A stretch of 64,000 nt of DNA from Pelobium manganitolerans (GTDB lineage Bacteria; Bacteroidota; Bacteroidia; Sphingobacteriales; Sphingobacteriaceae), in the NCBI RefSeq assembly GCF_003609575.1, contig NZ_MBTA01000012.1:186001-250000 (forward strand), in the 5' to 3' direction. The number at the start of each line of letters is the position of its first letter. Position 1 is the stretch's first letter. Below the pieces are notes generated by a model. That model was not told where the DNA came from and did not search any database. It was given only the letters and a program-made list of their open reading frames with translations. Of this stretch, positions 43,858 through 52,921 are shown one piece after another. The translations under genes were made by a program, and so were the position numbers.

Positions 43858-45501
43858 ATGCGAAATCTAAAAAAAATGTACCTGTTGCTTGCCTTGGTAG
43901 TAGGAAGCAACCAGAGTCTTTTTGCACAAAACAACAGTTACAGCTGGCAAAACTTACCGAAAATAAACAGGCCAGTTTTTAAAGCCGATACTTTCAGCAT
44001 CATTAATTATGGCGCCGTGGCAAACGGCAGCAGTTTAAATACCAAAGCCATAAATAATGCTATTGCCCAATGTAGCGCGGGCGGTGGCGGGGTGGTTTTA
44101 ATTCCGGATGGATACTGGCTTAGCGGACCAATTTATCTAGAAAACAACGTCAACCTGCATTTGAGCAACAACGCTTTTTTGCAGTTTACGGCAGACTTTA
44201 ACCAATATAAAATCATCGAAGGAAATTACGAAGGCAAACCTTCGGCGCGTAACGAGTCTCCAATTATGGCGGTAGGCTTGCAAAATATCGCTATTACGGG
44301 CAACGGAATTATTGACGGCAACGGTGATGCCTGGCGAATGGTAAATAGGGATCAGCTAACAGAACGCGAGTGGAAAGCTAAAATAGCATCCGGAGGTTTG
44401 GTAAGCACCGATAACAAAGTTTGGTTCCCCAGTGCGAAAACTAAAAAAGCCTATCTGGAAAAAAGCTCAGTGTTGCTTAGCGACAATAAAAAGCTGAGTG
44501 ATTTTGAGCCGATTAAAGATTATCTGCGCCCAAATCTGGTACTGATAAGTAAATGCCAACAAGTTTTACTGGAGGGGGTAACTTTCCAGAACTCGCCGGC
44601 ATGGAATTTACATCCTTTTATGTCGCAACATTTAACCGTAAGTAATATCAGGGTTAAAAATCCGGATTATGCGCAAAACGGAGACGGTATAGATATCGAA
44701 TCTTGTAGCAACGTTTTGCTGGAAAATTCAGTTTTTGATGTTGGCGACGATGCCATCTGTATCAAATCTGGTAAAGATGAGGAAGGACGTAAAAGAAACA
44801 CACCTACAGAGAACGTAATTATCAGAAACAATACAGTTTATGCAGGCCACGGAGGCTTTGTGGTGGGCAGCGAAATGTCGGGCGGTGCGCGCAATATTTT
44901 TGTGTCCGATTGTTCTTTTGTAGGTACGGATAAAGGTTTGCGCTTTAAAACCACGCGCGGGCGGGGCGGTGTAGTGGAGAAAATCTACATCAAAAACATC
45001 AACATGTCAAACATCGTACAAGAAGCTATTTATTTTGATATGTATTACTGGACCAAACCGCCATTGCCCAACCAAAAAGTTGAAGTCCCAACAGTGAGCG
45101 TTGAAACACCTCAATTTAAAGATGTCGAGATAGAAAACGTAGTTTGTAATGGTGCCAGCAAAGGGATTTTTATGAGAGGTTTGCCCGAGATGGCTGTTAA
45201 AAACATCAGTATCAAAAACACCTTTTTGAAGGCGAATGTAGGAATTGAATTGATTGATGTTGCAGGAATCAAAGTTGAGAATACAATAGTGGCGGACAGT
45301 GGCAGCAGTGCAAATATTTATGTAGAAAACGGAAGAGATATCCTGCTAAGTGGTTTAAAGTTTAAAACTGCGCCAAACATCTCGCTAGATATTAACGGTG
45401 AACGAAGTAGGAGTGTAGTGATGGAAAATTATGGATTGCCCAAAAGCAACGTTGAGGCCAAGTTTAGCCACGGTGCAAATAAAGAAGCGTTAAGGTATTA
45501 A
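43858..45501 (+). CDS. Secreted GH28 polygalacturonase family enzyme
   Basis: Start taken at ATG 43858 (547 residues), which gives a standard signal peptide ending LFAQ; an upstream TTG adds only six residues. The right-handed beta-helix has the GH28 active-site set: NGDGID, VGDDAICIKSG with its paired Asp, the GHGGFVVGSE histidine motif and RFKTTRGRGG as the RxK-type substrate site. GH28 enzymes hydrolyse alpha-1,4-galacturonan or galacturonate-rhamnose bonds in an endo or exo manner. Being in an operon with GH105 and esterases, a role on oligogalacturonides or rhamnogalacturonan is expected. It ends about 24 bp before the GH95 start. Confidence 0.92.
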   Translation: MRNLKKMYLLLALVVGSNQSLFAQNNSYSWQNLPKINRPVFKADTFSIINYGAVANGSSLNTKAINNAIAQCSAGGGGVVLIPDGYWLSGPIYLENNVNLHLSNNAFLQFTADFNQYKIIEGNYEGKPSARNESPIMAVGLQNIAITGNGIIDGNGDAWRMVNRDQLTEREWKAKIASGGLVSTDNKVWFPSAKTKKAYLEKSSVLLSDNKKLSDFEPIKDYLRPNLVLISKCQQVLLEGVTFQNSPAWNLHPFMSQHLTVSNIRVKNPDYAQNGDGIDIESCSNVLLENSVFDVGDDAICIKSGKDEEGRKRNTPTENVIIRNNTVYAGHGGFVVGSEMSGGARNIFVSDCSFVGTDKGLRFKTTRGRGGVVEKIYIKNINMSNIVQEAIYFDMYYWTKPPLPNQKVEVPTVSVETPQFKDVEIENVVCNGASKGIFMRGLPEMAVKNISIKNTFLKANVGIELIDVAGIKVENTIVADSGSSANIYVENGRDILLSGLKFKTAPNISLDINGERSRSVVMENYGLPKSNVEAKFSHGANKEALRY

Positions 45502-45525
45502 TTCATGTTAAGGCGATATAAGTTG

Positions 45526-47988
45526 ATGAAAAGAGCTCTTTTAGTCAGTTTTGTTTTTTTGTTACTTTCTGCGCGTGGGTTTTCTCAGCAGAATTTGAAG
45601 TTATGGTATGACAAACCTGCCGACAACTGGAACGAGGCATTACCAATTGGAAACGGGCGTTTAGGGGCTATGGTATTTGGGCAGCCTGCAAAAGAGCAAC
45701 TGCAGCTAAATGAGGAAACAATTTGGGCGGGCGAACCGGGTAATAACGTACCGAAGAATGTTTACCCACAAATTGAAGAAATAAGAAAGTTGCTTTTCGC
45801 CGGAAAAAACAAGGAGGCCCAAGAATTATCAAACCAAATATTCCCGAGGCAAGCACCCGATAACCTTAATTACGGGATGCCTTACCAAACAGCGGGGAGC
45901 TTATGGTTTGAGTTTAAGGGGCATGATCAATACACCGATTATTACAGAGATTTAAACATCGGCAATGCTTTAACTTCTGTAAGTTATAAGGTGGGTAACA
46001 TTAGCTATAAACGCGAGGTTTTCACATCAATACCCGACAATGCAATTTTTATTAAACTTAGCGCAAGCAAAAAAGGTAGCTTAAGTTTTTCGATAAAAGC
46101 TAGCAGTCCGCAGGTAAAAAGCAATTTCAAAGCTGTTGGCAATAAACTGTATTTTGAGGGAACAAGCGGGAGCGTAGATAACAAAATTGGCAAGGTAAAG
46201 TATGTGGGTATAGCACAATGCACTTTAAACGGAGGAAAGCTGAGCACAAGTGCCGAGCAACTGGAGGTTAGCAATGCCGATGAAGTTATTATCCGCGTAG
46301 CTATTGCGACAAACTTTAAAAGCTATAGAGATATTTCAGCAAATGCGATGGAGAAAGCTGAGGATATTTTGCAAAGAGCTTCGGTTATAAGTTACGATCT
46401 TGCTAAGCAGAAACACGTACAAGCCTATCAGAACTACTACAACAGGGTGCAATTAAATCTGGGCAAATCGGCACAATCTGCAAAAACTACCGACCAACGC
46501 ATTAAAGAGTTTGCCACACATCATGACCCTGAACTTTTGGCGCTTTATTTTCAGTTTGGTCGCTACTTATTAATCTCCAGTTCGCAACCCGGTACGCAGC
46601 CGGCAAATTTGCAAGGGATATGGAACGATAAACTTTCGCCCCCGTGGGATAGCAAGTACACTGTAAACATCAATACCGAAATGAATTATTGGCCGGCCGA
46701 GATTACCAACCTCAGCGAATTGCACCAACCTTTGTTCAGCATGTTACAAGATTTAGCCGAAACCGGAAAAGAAAGCGCGCGGGAAATGTACCGTGCCCGC
46801 GGTTGGAATATGCACCACAATACCGACTTGTGGCGGATTACAGGTGTAGTTGACGGTGGATTTTATGGTATGTGGCCAATGGGCGGGGCTTGGTTAACCC
46901 AGCATTTGTGGCAGCACTACCTTTATACCGGTAATAAAGATTTTTTGAACGATTATTATCCAATATTAAAAGGGGCGGCGCTTTTTTATTTAGATGTTTT
47001 GCAAGAAGAACCTACTCACAAATGGTTAGTAGTGGCACCTTCTATGTCGCCCGAGAATAGTTATGAGCCGGGGGTGGGGATTTCGGCCGGTACCACCATG
47101 GATAACCAACTGGTATTTGATGTTTTTAATAACTTAATTGACGCCGCACGCGTGCTTAAAGTAGATGCGAATTTTGCAGATTCTGTTTCAAATGCTTTAA
47201 AGAGGCTTCCGCCGATGCAGATAGGCAAGTACGGCCAGCTACAGGAATGGTTGCAGGATAAAGATAAACCTAATGATCATCATCGGCATATTTCCCATCT
47301 TTATGGCTTGTATCCTTCGGGGCAAATATCTCCGTTTAAACAACCCGAACTAACAAAGGCAGCAGAAAACACTTTAATTTCAAGAGGTGATAAATCTACC
47401 GGCTGGTCTATGGGATGGAAAGTGAATTGGTGGGCCAGACTGCTTGACGGAAACCGGGCTTATAAGCTAATTAAAGATCAGTTGAGTCCCGCACCAACGG
47501 AAACCAAAGGACAGTCGGGCGGTACCTACCCCAATTTACTAGATGCTCATCCGCCTTTTCAAATAGATGGAAACTTTGGCTGTACTTCCGGTATAGCAGA
47601 AATGCTGGTGCAAAGCTATGACGGCGATATTTTTATTTTGCCGGCATTACCGGATGAACTGGCTAATGGAAGTGTCTCTGGATTGAAAACCAGAGGAGGT
47701 TTTGAAGTGGCCATGAGTTGGGAAAACGGTGAGCTTAAAACACTAAAAGTTAAGTCTACATTAGGAGGTAACTGCCGTTTAAGGCTTACAGCGAACCTTA
47801 ACTTACAAGGCGCCGTTAATTTACATCCCGCCCAAGGCGAAAATAAAAATCCCTTTTTTAAGGTCAACAAAATTAAGTCGCCGCTTAAATCAGAGGAGGC
47901 CGAGATAATTGCGAATACTTATAAAGCCACAAAGCTTTTAGATTTTGAAACTGTTGCAGGTAAAGAATATATTTTTAACGTAAAATAA
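45526..47988 (+). CDS. Secreted GH95 alpha-L-fucosidase / alpha-L-galactosidase
   Basis: The ATG at 45526 is preferred because it gives a clean MKRALL... signal peptide (ending GFSQ); an ATG 21 bp upstream is also in frame. About 820 residues. GH95 marks: ALPIGNGRLGAMVFG and LNEETIWAG at the start, TVNINTEMNYWPAE with the two Asn, SMSPENSY with the acid Glu, and PPFQIDGNFG. These correspond to the residues described for the bifidobacterial enzyme AfcA. GH95 enzymes invert and release alpha-L-fucose or the closely related alpha-L-galactose, both present in pectin and xyloglucan side chains. The stop overlaps the GH105 start by one base, so the two are translationally coupled. Confidence 0.92.
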   Translation: MKRALLVSFVFLLLSARGFSQQNLKLWYDKPADNWNEALPIGNGRLGAMVFGQPAKEQLQLNEETIWAGEPGNNVPKNVYPQIEEIRKLLFAGKNKEAQELSNQIFPRQAPDNLNYGMPYQTAGSLWFEFKGHDQYTDYYRDLNIGNALTSVSYKVGNISYKREVFTSIPDNAIFIKLSASKKGSLSFSIKASSPQVKSNFKAVGNKLYFEGTSGSVDNKIGKVKYVGIAQCTLNGGKLSTSAEQLEVSNADEVIIRVAIATNFKSYRDISANAMEKAEDILQRASVISYDLAKQKHVQAYQNYYNRVQLNLGKSAQSAKTTDQRIKEFATHHDPELLALYFQFGRYLLISSSQPGTQPANLQGIWNDKLSPPWDSKYTVNINTEMNYWPAEITNLSELHQPLFSMLQDLAETGKESAREMYRARGWNMHHNTDLWRITGVVDGGFYGMWPMGGAWLTQHLWQHYLYTGNKDFLNDYYPILKGAALFYLDVLQEEPTHKWLVVAPSMSPENSYEPGVGISAGTTMDNQLVFDVFNNLIDAARVLKVDANFADSVSNALKRLPPMQIGKYGQLQEWLQDKDKPNDHHRHISHLYGLYPSGQISPFKQPELTKAAENTLISRGDKSTGWSMGWKVNWWARLLDGNRAYKLIKDQLSPAPTETKGQSGGTYPNLLDAHPPFQIDGNFGCTSGIAEMLVQSYDGDIFILPALPDELANGSVSGLKTRGGFEVAMSWENGELKTLKVKSTLGGNCRLRLTANLNLQGAVNLHPAQGENKNPFFKVNKIKSPLKSEEAEIIANTYKATKLLDFETVAGKEYIFNVK

Positions 47989-49181
47989 TGAGCAAGAAGA
48001 AAATTAGCATTTTATTGATAGGTTTTGCTGTGCTTGCTTCGGTACAGTTAATTGCACAAAGTAAAAGCCCCTCGGCCGCGCAACTTGCAGAAGACATGGC
48101 GACCACCATTATGCATAAGTGGCCAGATTCCTTGGCTCATGATCCTGGCAAACCCGCGAAATGGTCTTATGATTTAGGGGTGTTTTTTGAAGGTATGGCC
48201 AACATTTATGAGCGCAACCATGATCCAAAATACATCCAGTACATGGAGCATATCATGAGTCTTTTTATTAATGACGACGGCACCATTGAGCGTTATAGTA
48301 TGCCAAGTTACAATATTGATTATGTGAAAAACGGCAGTACGCTTTTATTTCTGTACAAACAAACCGGGAAAAAAAAGTACAAATTAGCAGCATCGCATTT
48401 AAGGGAGCAGCTTAAAACCCATCCACGCACCGCAGAGGGCGGTTTTTGGCATAAAAAAGTTTATCCTCACCAAATGTGGCTAGACGGTATTTACATGGGC
48501 CAGCCTTTTTATGTCGAGTGGTGTGCGATGTTTAACGAACCGCATAACTTTGATGATATAGCCAAGCAATTCATCACTATAGCCAAACATACAACAGACC
48601 CCAAAACCGGCTTGCTTTACCATGGCTGGGACGAATCTAAACAACAAGCCTGGGCAAATAAAGAAACTGGAACCTCGCCTAATTTCTGGGGCAGAGCCAT
48701 GGGCTGGTACGGAATTGCCTTAGTGGATGTGCTGGATTATTTTCCGAAGCAACATCCGCAAAGACCGGTTTTGGAGAAACTGTTAAATAATTTTGCCGAG
48801 GCTGTAGCAAAAGTACAATCAAAAGAAGGCTTATGGTACCAGGTGCTAGATAAGCAGACCCAAAAAGGCAATTACCCAGAGGCGTCCGCCTCAAATATGT
48901 TTGTATATGCTTTAGCAAAAGGCGTGCGGTTAAAAGCTTTACCGCAAAAATATTTAGCGATTGCAAAAGCAGGTTTTGATGGGATAAGGAGTAAATTTTT
49001 AGAACGCGATGCAGAGGGCTATTTGCATTTAAACGGCACGGTGCAAGTGTCGGGCTTAGGTGGCAAGCCTTACAGGGACGGTTCTTATGCTTATTATTTA
49101 AGTGAGCCGGTTATCCAAGATGACCCAAAAGGGATGGGCGCTTTTATTATGGCGGCCAATGAGATTGGGATAGCGAGGTAA
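47988..49181 (+). CDS. GH105 unsaturated rhamnogalacturonyl hydrolase (YteR-like)
   Basis: A 397-residue exported protein (signal peptide about 1-24, LIAQ). The (alpha/alpha)6 barrel shows the family's catalytic Asp in MWLDGIYMGQPF, LLYHGWDES, and SPNFWGRAMGWYGIAL. The enzyme hydrates the unsaturated galacturonyl end left by PL11-type lyases and releases it from rhamnose. It therefore acts right after the PL11 enzyme encoded at 15703. Its ATG overlaps the GH95 stop by one base (TAATG). It ends the four-gene operon that begins at 42892. Confidence 0.93.
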   Translation: MSKKKISILLIGFAVLASVQLIAQSKSPSAAQLAEDMATTIMHKWPDSLAHDPGKPAKWSYDLGVFFEGMANIYERNHDPKYIQYMEHIMSLFINDDGTIERYSMPSYNIDYVKNGSTLLFLYKQTGKKKYKLAASHLREQLKTHPRTAEGGFWHKKVYPHQMWLDGIYMGQPFYVEWCAMFNEPHNFDDIAKQFITIAKHTTDPKTGLLYHGWDESKQQAWANKETGTSPNFWGRAMGWYGIALVDVLDYFPKQHPQRPVLEKLLNNFAEAVAKVQSKEGLWYQVLDKQTQKGNYPEASASNMFVYALAKGVRLKALPQKYLAIAKAGFDGIRSKFLERDAEGYLHLNGTVQVSGLGGKPYRDGSYAYYLSEPVIQDDPKGMGAFIMAANEIGIAR

Positions 49182-49283
49182 TTGCAAAAAGAACTCTGTT
49201 TTTCAAGCGTTTTTTTCAAGGCTGACTGCCCCTTTTCGTTATGGCTATTTTTCTTTAAGATCGATTGTAGAATATTATCATGA

Positions 49284-49308
49284 TAAGCTTCCGGCAACGT
49301 TGCCGGCA
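49284..49308. promoter_or_regulatory. Perfect 16-bp palindrome, candidate LacI-family operator
   Basis: CCGGCAACGTTGCCGG (49293-49308) is a perfect palindrome with a central CG, the usual shape of LacI-family operators. It is preceded by GATAA, as is the related half-site at 34801. It lies about 170 bp upstream of the SusC gene. The 297-bp gap 49182-49478 otherwise shows no element of the HTCS-2 type and no perfect TAnnTTTG box. Confidence 0.45.
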
Positions 49309-49478
49309 TCGATTGCGTGTTTTTTGTTTTTGTTTTGTAACAAAAAAGACACAATTAATAATACTTTTATCAAAACCAATATAAACTTCTGGGCCAAACT
49401 AGGACCAAATCTTTACTCAAATACACCATAATTTTAAGATATGGTAAAGAGGGCTCGGTTTAAAAAACTTAAAGAAAA

Positions 49479-52400
49479 ATGAAAAAGCAAATCCTAAAGA
49501 TTTATGTGCTATGCGTCATTTGTTTCTGCACCGCACAACTTTTTGCACAAAACGGTTCCGTAACCGGCAAGGTGACGGATAAGGAAACCGGGGAGGCACT
49601 TATTGGCGCCACTGTCAGCGTTAAAGGGGCTAAAGTCAGTACCTTAACTGACGTTAATGGCAGGTTTGTTCTGCAAAACGTGCCCAATGTAAACAATGCA
49701 ACATTAACAGTTTCTTATCTTGGCTATCGCAGTGCAACTATAGCGGTTTCGGGCAATACTTCGGTTAACATAAGCTTACAGGCTGATGTCTCGTCTTTAA
49801 ATGAAGTTGTAGTTATAGGATATGGGACCACAAAACGTTCGGATTTAACGGGTGCGGTATCCTCCGTTTCTGGTAAAGATATAGCTGCGGTACCGGTGCC
49901 GAATGCGGCGCAGGCACTTGCAGGTAAGTTGCCGGGCGTAAACGTGGTAACGCAAGATGGCCGACCAGATGCCTCTATTTCAATTCGAGTGCGTGGTGGA
50001 GGCTCAATATCCCAAAGTAATGATCCACTGTATATTGTGGATGGTTTCCCGGTTGGGTCTATCAGTGATATTCCCGCCAGTCAGATAGAAAGTATTGACG
50101 TATTAAAAGACGCTTCATCAACTGCGATTTACGGTGCCAGAGGAGCAAACGGAGTTATCATTGTAACCACAAAAGGCGCAAAAGAAGGCAAATTGTCCAT
50201 CACTTACGACGGGTACGGCAAATTTAATACACCGGCAAAGTATTTTGATACGATGAATGCATATGATTATATCGCTTACAATTGGGGATATGCTAAAGCA
50301 ATCAGTGATTCTTATGCAGATACTTGGGCTCGTTTGTGGGGTATCGGGTCCTTTGCATCAACTTACAATAATACGGCAGGCATTGACCATTATCGTAGCG
50401 TAGGGGCAACAAGTTTTGCTAAGCAGGCATACAACGATTCATTTTCACAGAGCCACAATGTCAATTTGTCTAGTGGTACCGAAAAAACCCGCTTCCTTTT
50501 AGCGTTTAACCATGTTGATGAAGATGGTATGAAAGTAAATTCTTTTTACAAACGCAGCAATGTGTCGTTAAAGCTGGACCAAACTTTAACCAGCACATTA
50601 AAGTTCTCCTTAGACACCCGCTATACTGATGTCAACTCCGTAAGTAATGAGGGCACAACCAATGGAAAAGGATCCATTTTATCCTCAGCTTATGCTTTTA
50701 GACCAATAGCTACCGCAGATGTTTTGGGCGAGTTAGATCCTAATGTAAATACCCAATTAGGCTTTTACGATAATGTCTTGCAGGATGATTATAATCCCGT
50801 AGCTTTAATGAAAGATTACATCCCCGAAAATAGAAACCGTGCTTTACGGGCCAATACTGCTTTGGATTGGACAATTATAAAGGGATTAGTAGCGCGGACA
50901 GACTTAGGGCTAAATACCAATTGGAATATCAATAGAACTTGGAGCGGCGCGGTTTATAATCATTATTTTGACAGTGACGGAAACAAAACCTTTGGCGGCA
51001 ATGCTTCTATAAGCAACAACCAAGGGTGGAACATGCGCTGGTCAAACACATTGAATTATGATGTGCAAGGGTTAGGAAAAAAACATAGCTTGAACGTGTT
51101 GGCCGGTCAAGAAGTTTCAAACTCAGGCTCGCAAGGCACTAAAATTTTTGGAAATTATTATCCCGCGTCATTTGATAAAGACCGTGCTTTCGCAATTATG
51201 GATCAATACCTTGCAAGCACCACCACGGTAAATTCGGGTTTAAGTTCATCCTCCGGTACGCCAAATCGTTTATTGTCTTTTTTCGGACGAGCTAATTATT
51301 CATTTGCAAGTAAATACTTATTTACTGCCACTTTCCGTGCGGACGGATCATCACGTTTTGCACCTGCGAAAAGATGGGGTTATTTCCCGGCAGGGGCTGT
51401 GGCATGGCGTGCTTCCGAAGAAGACTTTTTGAAAAGTGTGGATTGGTTAGACAATTTAAAGGTGCGTTTCTCTTACGGTGCTGTTGGTAACGATGGCATC
51501 AGCGCCAACTTATGGAATTTCAACTGGAAATCTAGCGGATTAACTGGCTACTCTATCAATGAAACTCAACAACCTGCGTATGTACCGGGAAGTGATGAGA
51601 TGCCTAATCCCAGCCTAAAATGGGAAACTACTATTACGCGCAACTTAGGTTTTGATTTTGGGATTTTCCGTAACAAACTGTACGGTTCAATAGAGTTATA
51701 CAAAAATTCTACAAAAGACCTATTGATGCGTACCCCAGCTAGCCCTTACAGCGGTTTTCAATACACTTACGAGAATGTGGGAAGCACAAGCAATAAAGGT
51801 ATCGAGATCGGATTGGCATCGGACCTAATCAACAAAGAGAACTTTAACTTAAATCTGGGATTAAACCTAAATATCAATAGAGGCAAAATTGAAGAACTGG
51901 CAGAGGGTGTTACGGGCTTGTACAAATCACAATGGGGATCAACTATGACCCAGCCAAACACCGGTGATTATATCTTTCAAGAAGGTAGCCCGGTGGGTTT
52001 AGTAAGGGGGTATACTTACGACGGCTGGTACACCGTAGACGATTTTGACTACGTAGGTGGGAAATATGTGCTAAAAACCGGGGTGCCTGATATATCGTCA
52101 GGAATAATTGGTACTGTATACGGGACAAACGCCAACAAGCCTGGTGGGCAGGTTGCTTACCCCGGCGTTATCAAATTTAAAGACCTAAGCGGGCCTGCGG
52201 GTGCACCGGATGGGAAGGTTGATGAGAATGATGTAGAAGTTATCGGAAACATGAACCCTAAATATACAGGAGGTTTAAATTTAAGCGGAAACTATAAAGA
52301 TTTTGATTTCCGTATGGATTTCAATTGGAGCGTTGGCAATAAAATTTACAATGCCGAGTATCTAGCGGCATTTTATGGTAGCAAAGAAGATGGCCTCTAC

Positions 52401-52826
52401 AAAAACCGGCTAAACTATTTGTCTAGCTCGTATCGTATCTACGACATCCAAGGGGGGCAAATTACACCAGTTACAGATCCGGCAGCTTTAAAGGCCCTTA
52501 ATGCAAATGCCACAACATTTTTGCCTTATCATGAAAATCCAGTTGTTTCAACGTTAGGAATCCAGGATGGTTCTTATTTAAGATTGAATACGGTTACATT
52601 GGGTTACAAACTGCCAAAAACGCTAAGCAGTAAGGTAGGTCTTTCTACGTTTCGAATTTATGGGTCGGTTTATAACGCTTTATTATTTACCAACTATAAA
52701 GGAATGGATCCTGACGTAAATACAAATACGAGTCAGGGTGGCGCTCAATACCCAACAACTGGCTTAGATTGGGGGGCGTATCCGCGTGCAAGGTCGTTCG
52801 TGATTGGTTTAAACGCACAGTTCTAA
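49479..52826 (+). CDS. SusC-like TonB-dependent outer-membrane transporter (pair 1)
   Basis: A 1115-residue SusC homologue: signal peptide (about 1-24, LFAQ), carboxypeptidase-D-like regulatory domain (about 26-110, GSVTGKVTDKETGEALIGAT), the SusC signature LNEVVVIGYG, plug domain (about 120-230, with IRVRGGGSI, YIVDGFPVG, VLKDASSTAIYGARGANG), then a 22-strand barrel ending in an aromatic residue (GLNAQF). It imports oligosaccharides through the outer membrane with energy from TonB. It pairs with the SusD gene that begins about 95 bp later. The adjoining pectin enzymes suggest rhamnogalacturonan or side-chain oligosaccharides as cargo. The two SusC proteins in this window are clearly different, so they probably handle different fragments. 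Confidence 0.96.
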   Translation: MKKQILKIYVLCVICFCTAQLFAQNGSVTGKVTDKETGEALIGATVSVKGAKVSTLTDVNGRFVLQNVPNVNNATLTVSYLGYRSATIAVSGNTSVNISLQADVSSLNEVVVIGYGTTKRSDLTGAVSSVSGKDIAAVPVPNAAQALAGKLPGVNVVTQDGRPDASISIRVRGGGSISQSNDPLYIVDGFPVGSISDIPASQIESIDVLKDASSTAIYGARGANGVIIVTTKGAKEGKLSITYDGYGKFNTPAKYFDTMNAYDYIAYNWGYAKAISDSYADTWARLWGIGSFASTYNNTAGIDHYRSVGATSFAKQAYNDSFSQSHNVNLSSGTEKTRFLLAFNHVDEDGMKVNSFYKRSNVSLKLDQTLTSTLKFSLDTRYTDVNSVSNEGTTNGKGSILSSAYAFRPIATADVLGELDPNVNTQLGFYDNVLQDDYNPVALMKDYIPENRNRALRANTALDWTIIKGLVARTDLGLNTNWNINRTWSGAVYNHYFDSDGNKTFGGNASISNNQGWNMRWSNTLNYDVQGLGKKHSLNVLAGQEVSNSGSQGTKIFGNYYPASFDKDRAFAIMDQYLASTTTVNSGLSSSSGTPNRLLSFFGRANYSFASKYLFTATFRADGSSRFAPAKRWGYFPAGAVAWRASEEDFLKSVDWLDNLKVRFSYGAVGNDGISANLWNFNWKSSGLTGYSINETQQPAYVPGSDEMPNPSLKWETTITRNLGFDFGIFRNKLYGSIELYKNSTKDLLMRTPASPYSGFQYTYENVGSTSNKGIEIGLASDLINKENFNLNLGLNLNINRGKIEELAEGVTGLYKSQWGSTMTQPNTGDYIFQEGSPVGLVRGYTYDGWYTVDDFDYVGGKYVLKTGVPDISSGIIGTVYGTNANKPGGQVAYPGVIKFKDLSGPAGAPDGKVDENDVEVIGNMNPKYTGGLNLSGNYKDFDFRMDFNWSVGNKIYNAEYLAAFYGSKEDGLYKNRLNYLSSSYRIYDIQGGQITPVTDPAALKALNANATTFLPYHENPVVSTLGIQDGSYLRLNTVTLGYKLPKTLSSKVGLSTFRIYGSVYNALLFTNYKGMDPDVNTNTSQGGAQYPTTGLDWGAYPRARSFVIGLNAQF

Positions 52827-52921
52827 TTTTCACAACTGATGATGGGTTGACCTCTGGCAACTGTTTTCGCCGACATAAGGACATGCCTTCATCATTTATA
52901 AATACGTTAAAAAATAATCAG

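Noticed and set aside
49376-49420. HTCS-2-type operator before SusC pair 1
   Set aside because: AAACC and CCAA blocks are present but out of phase with the three good sites, and no exact TAnnTTTG box follows at the right distance.
52769-52921. Earlier start for SusD pair 1, overlapping the end of SusC
   Set aside because: The extra 51 residues lack a signal peptide, and the ATG at 52922 begins a perfect lipoprotein signal.
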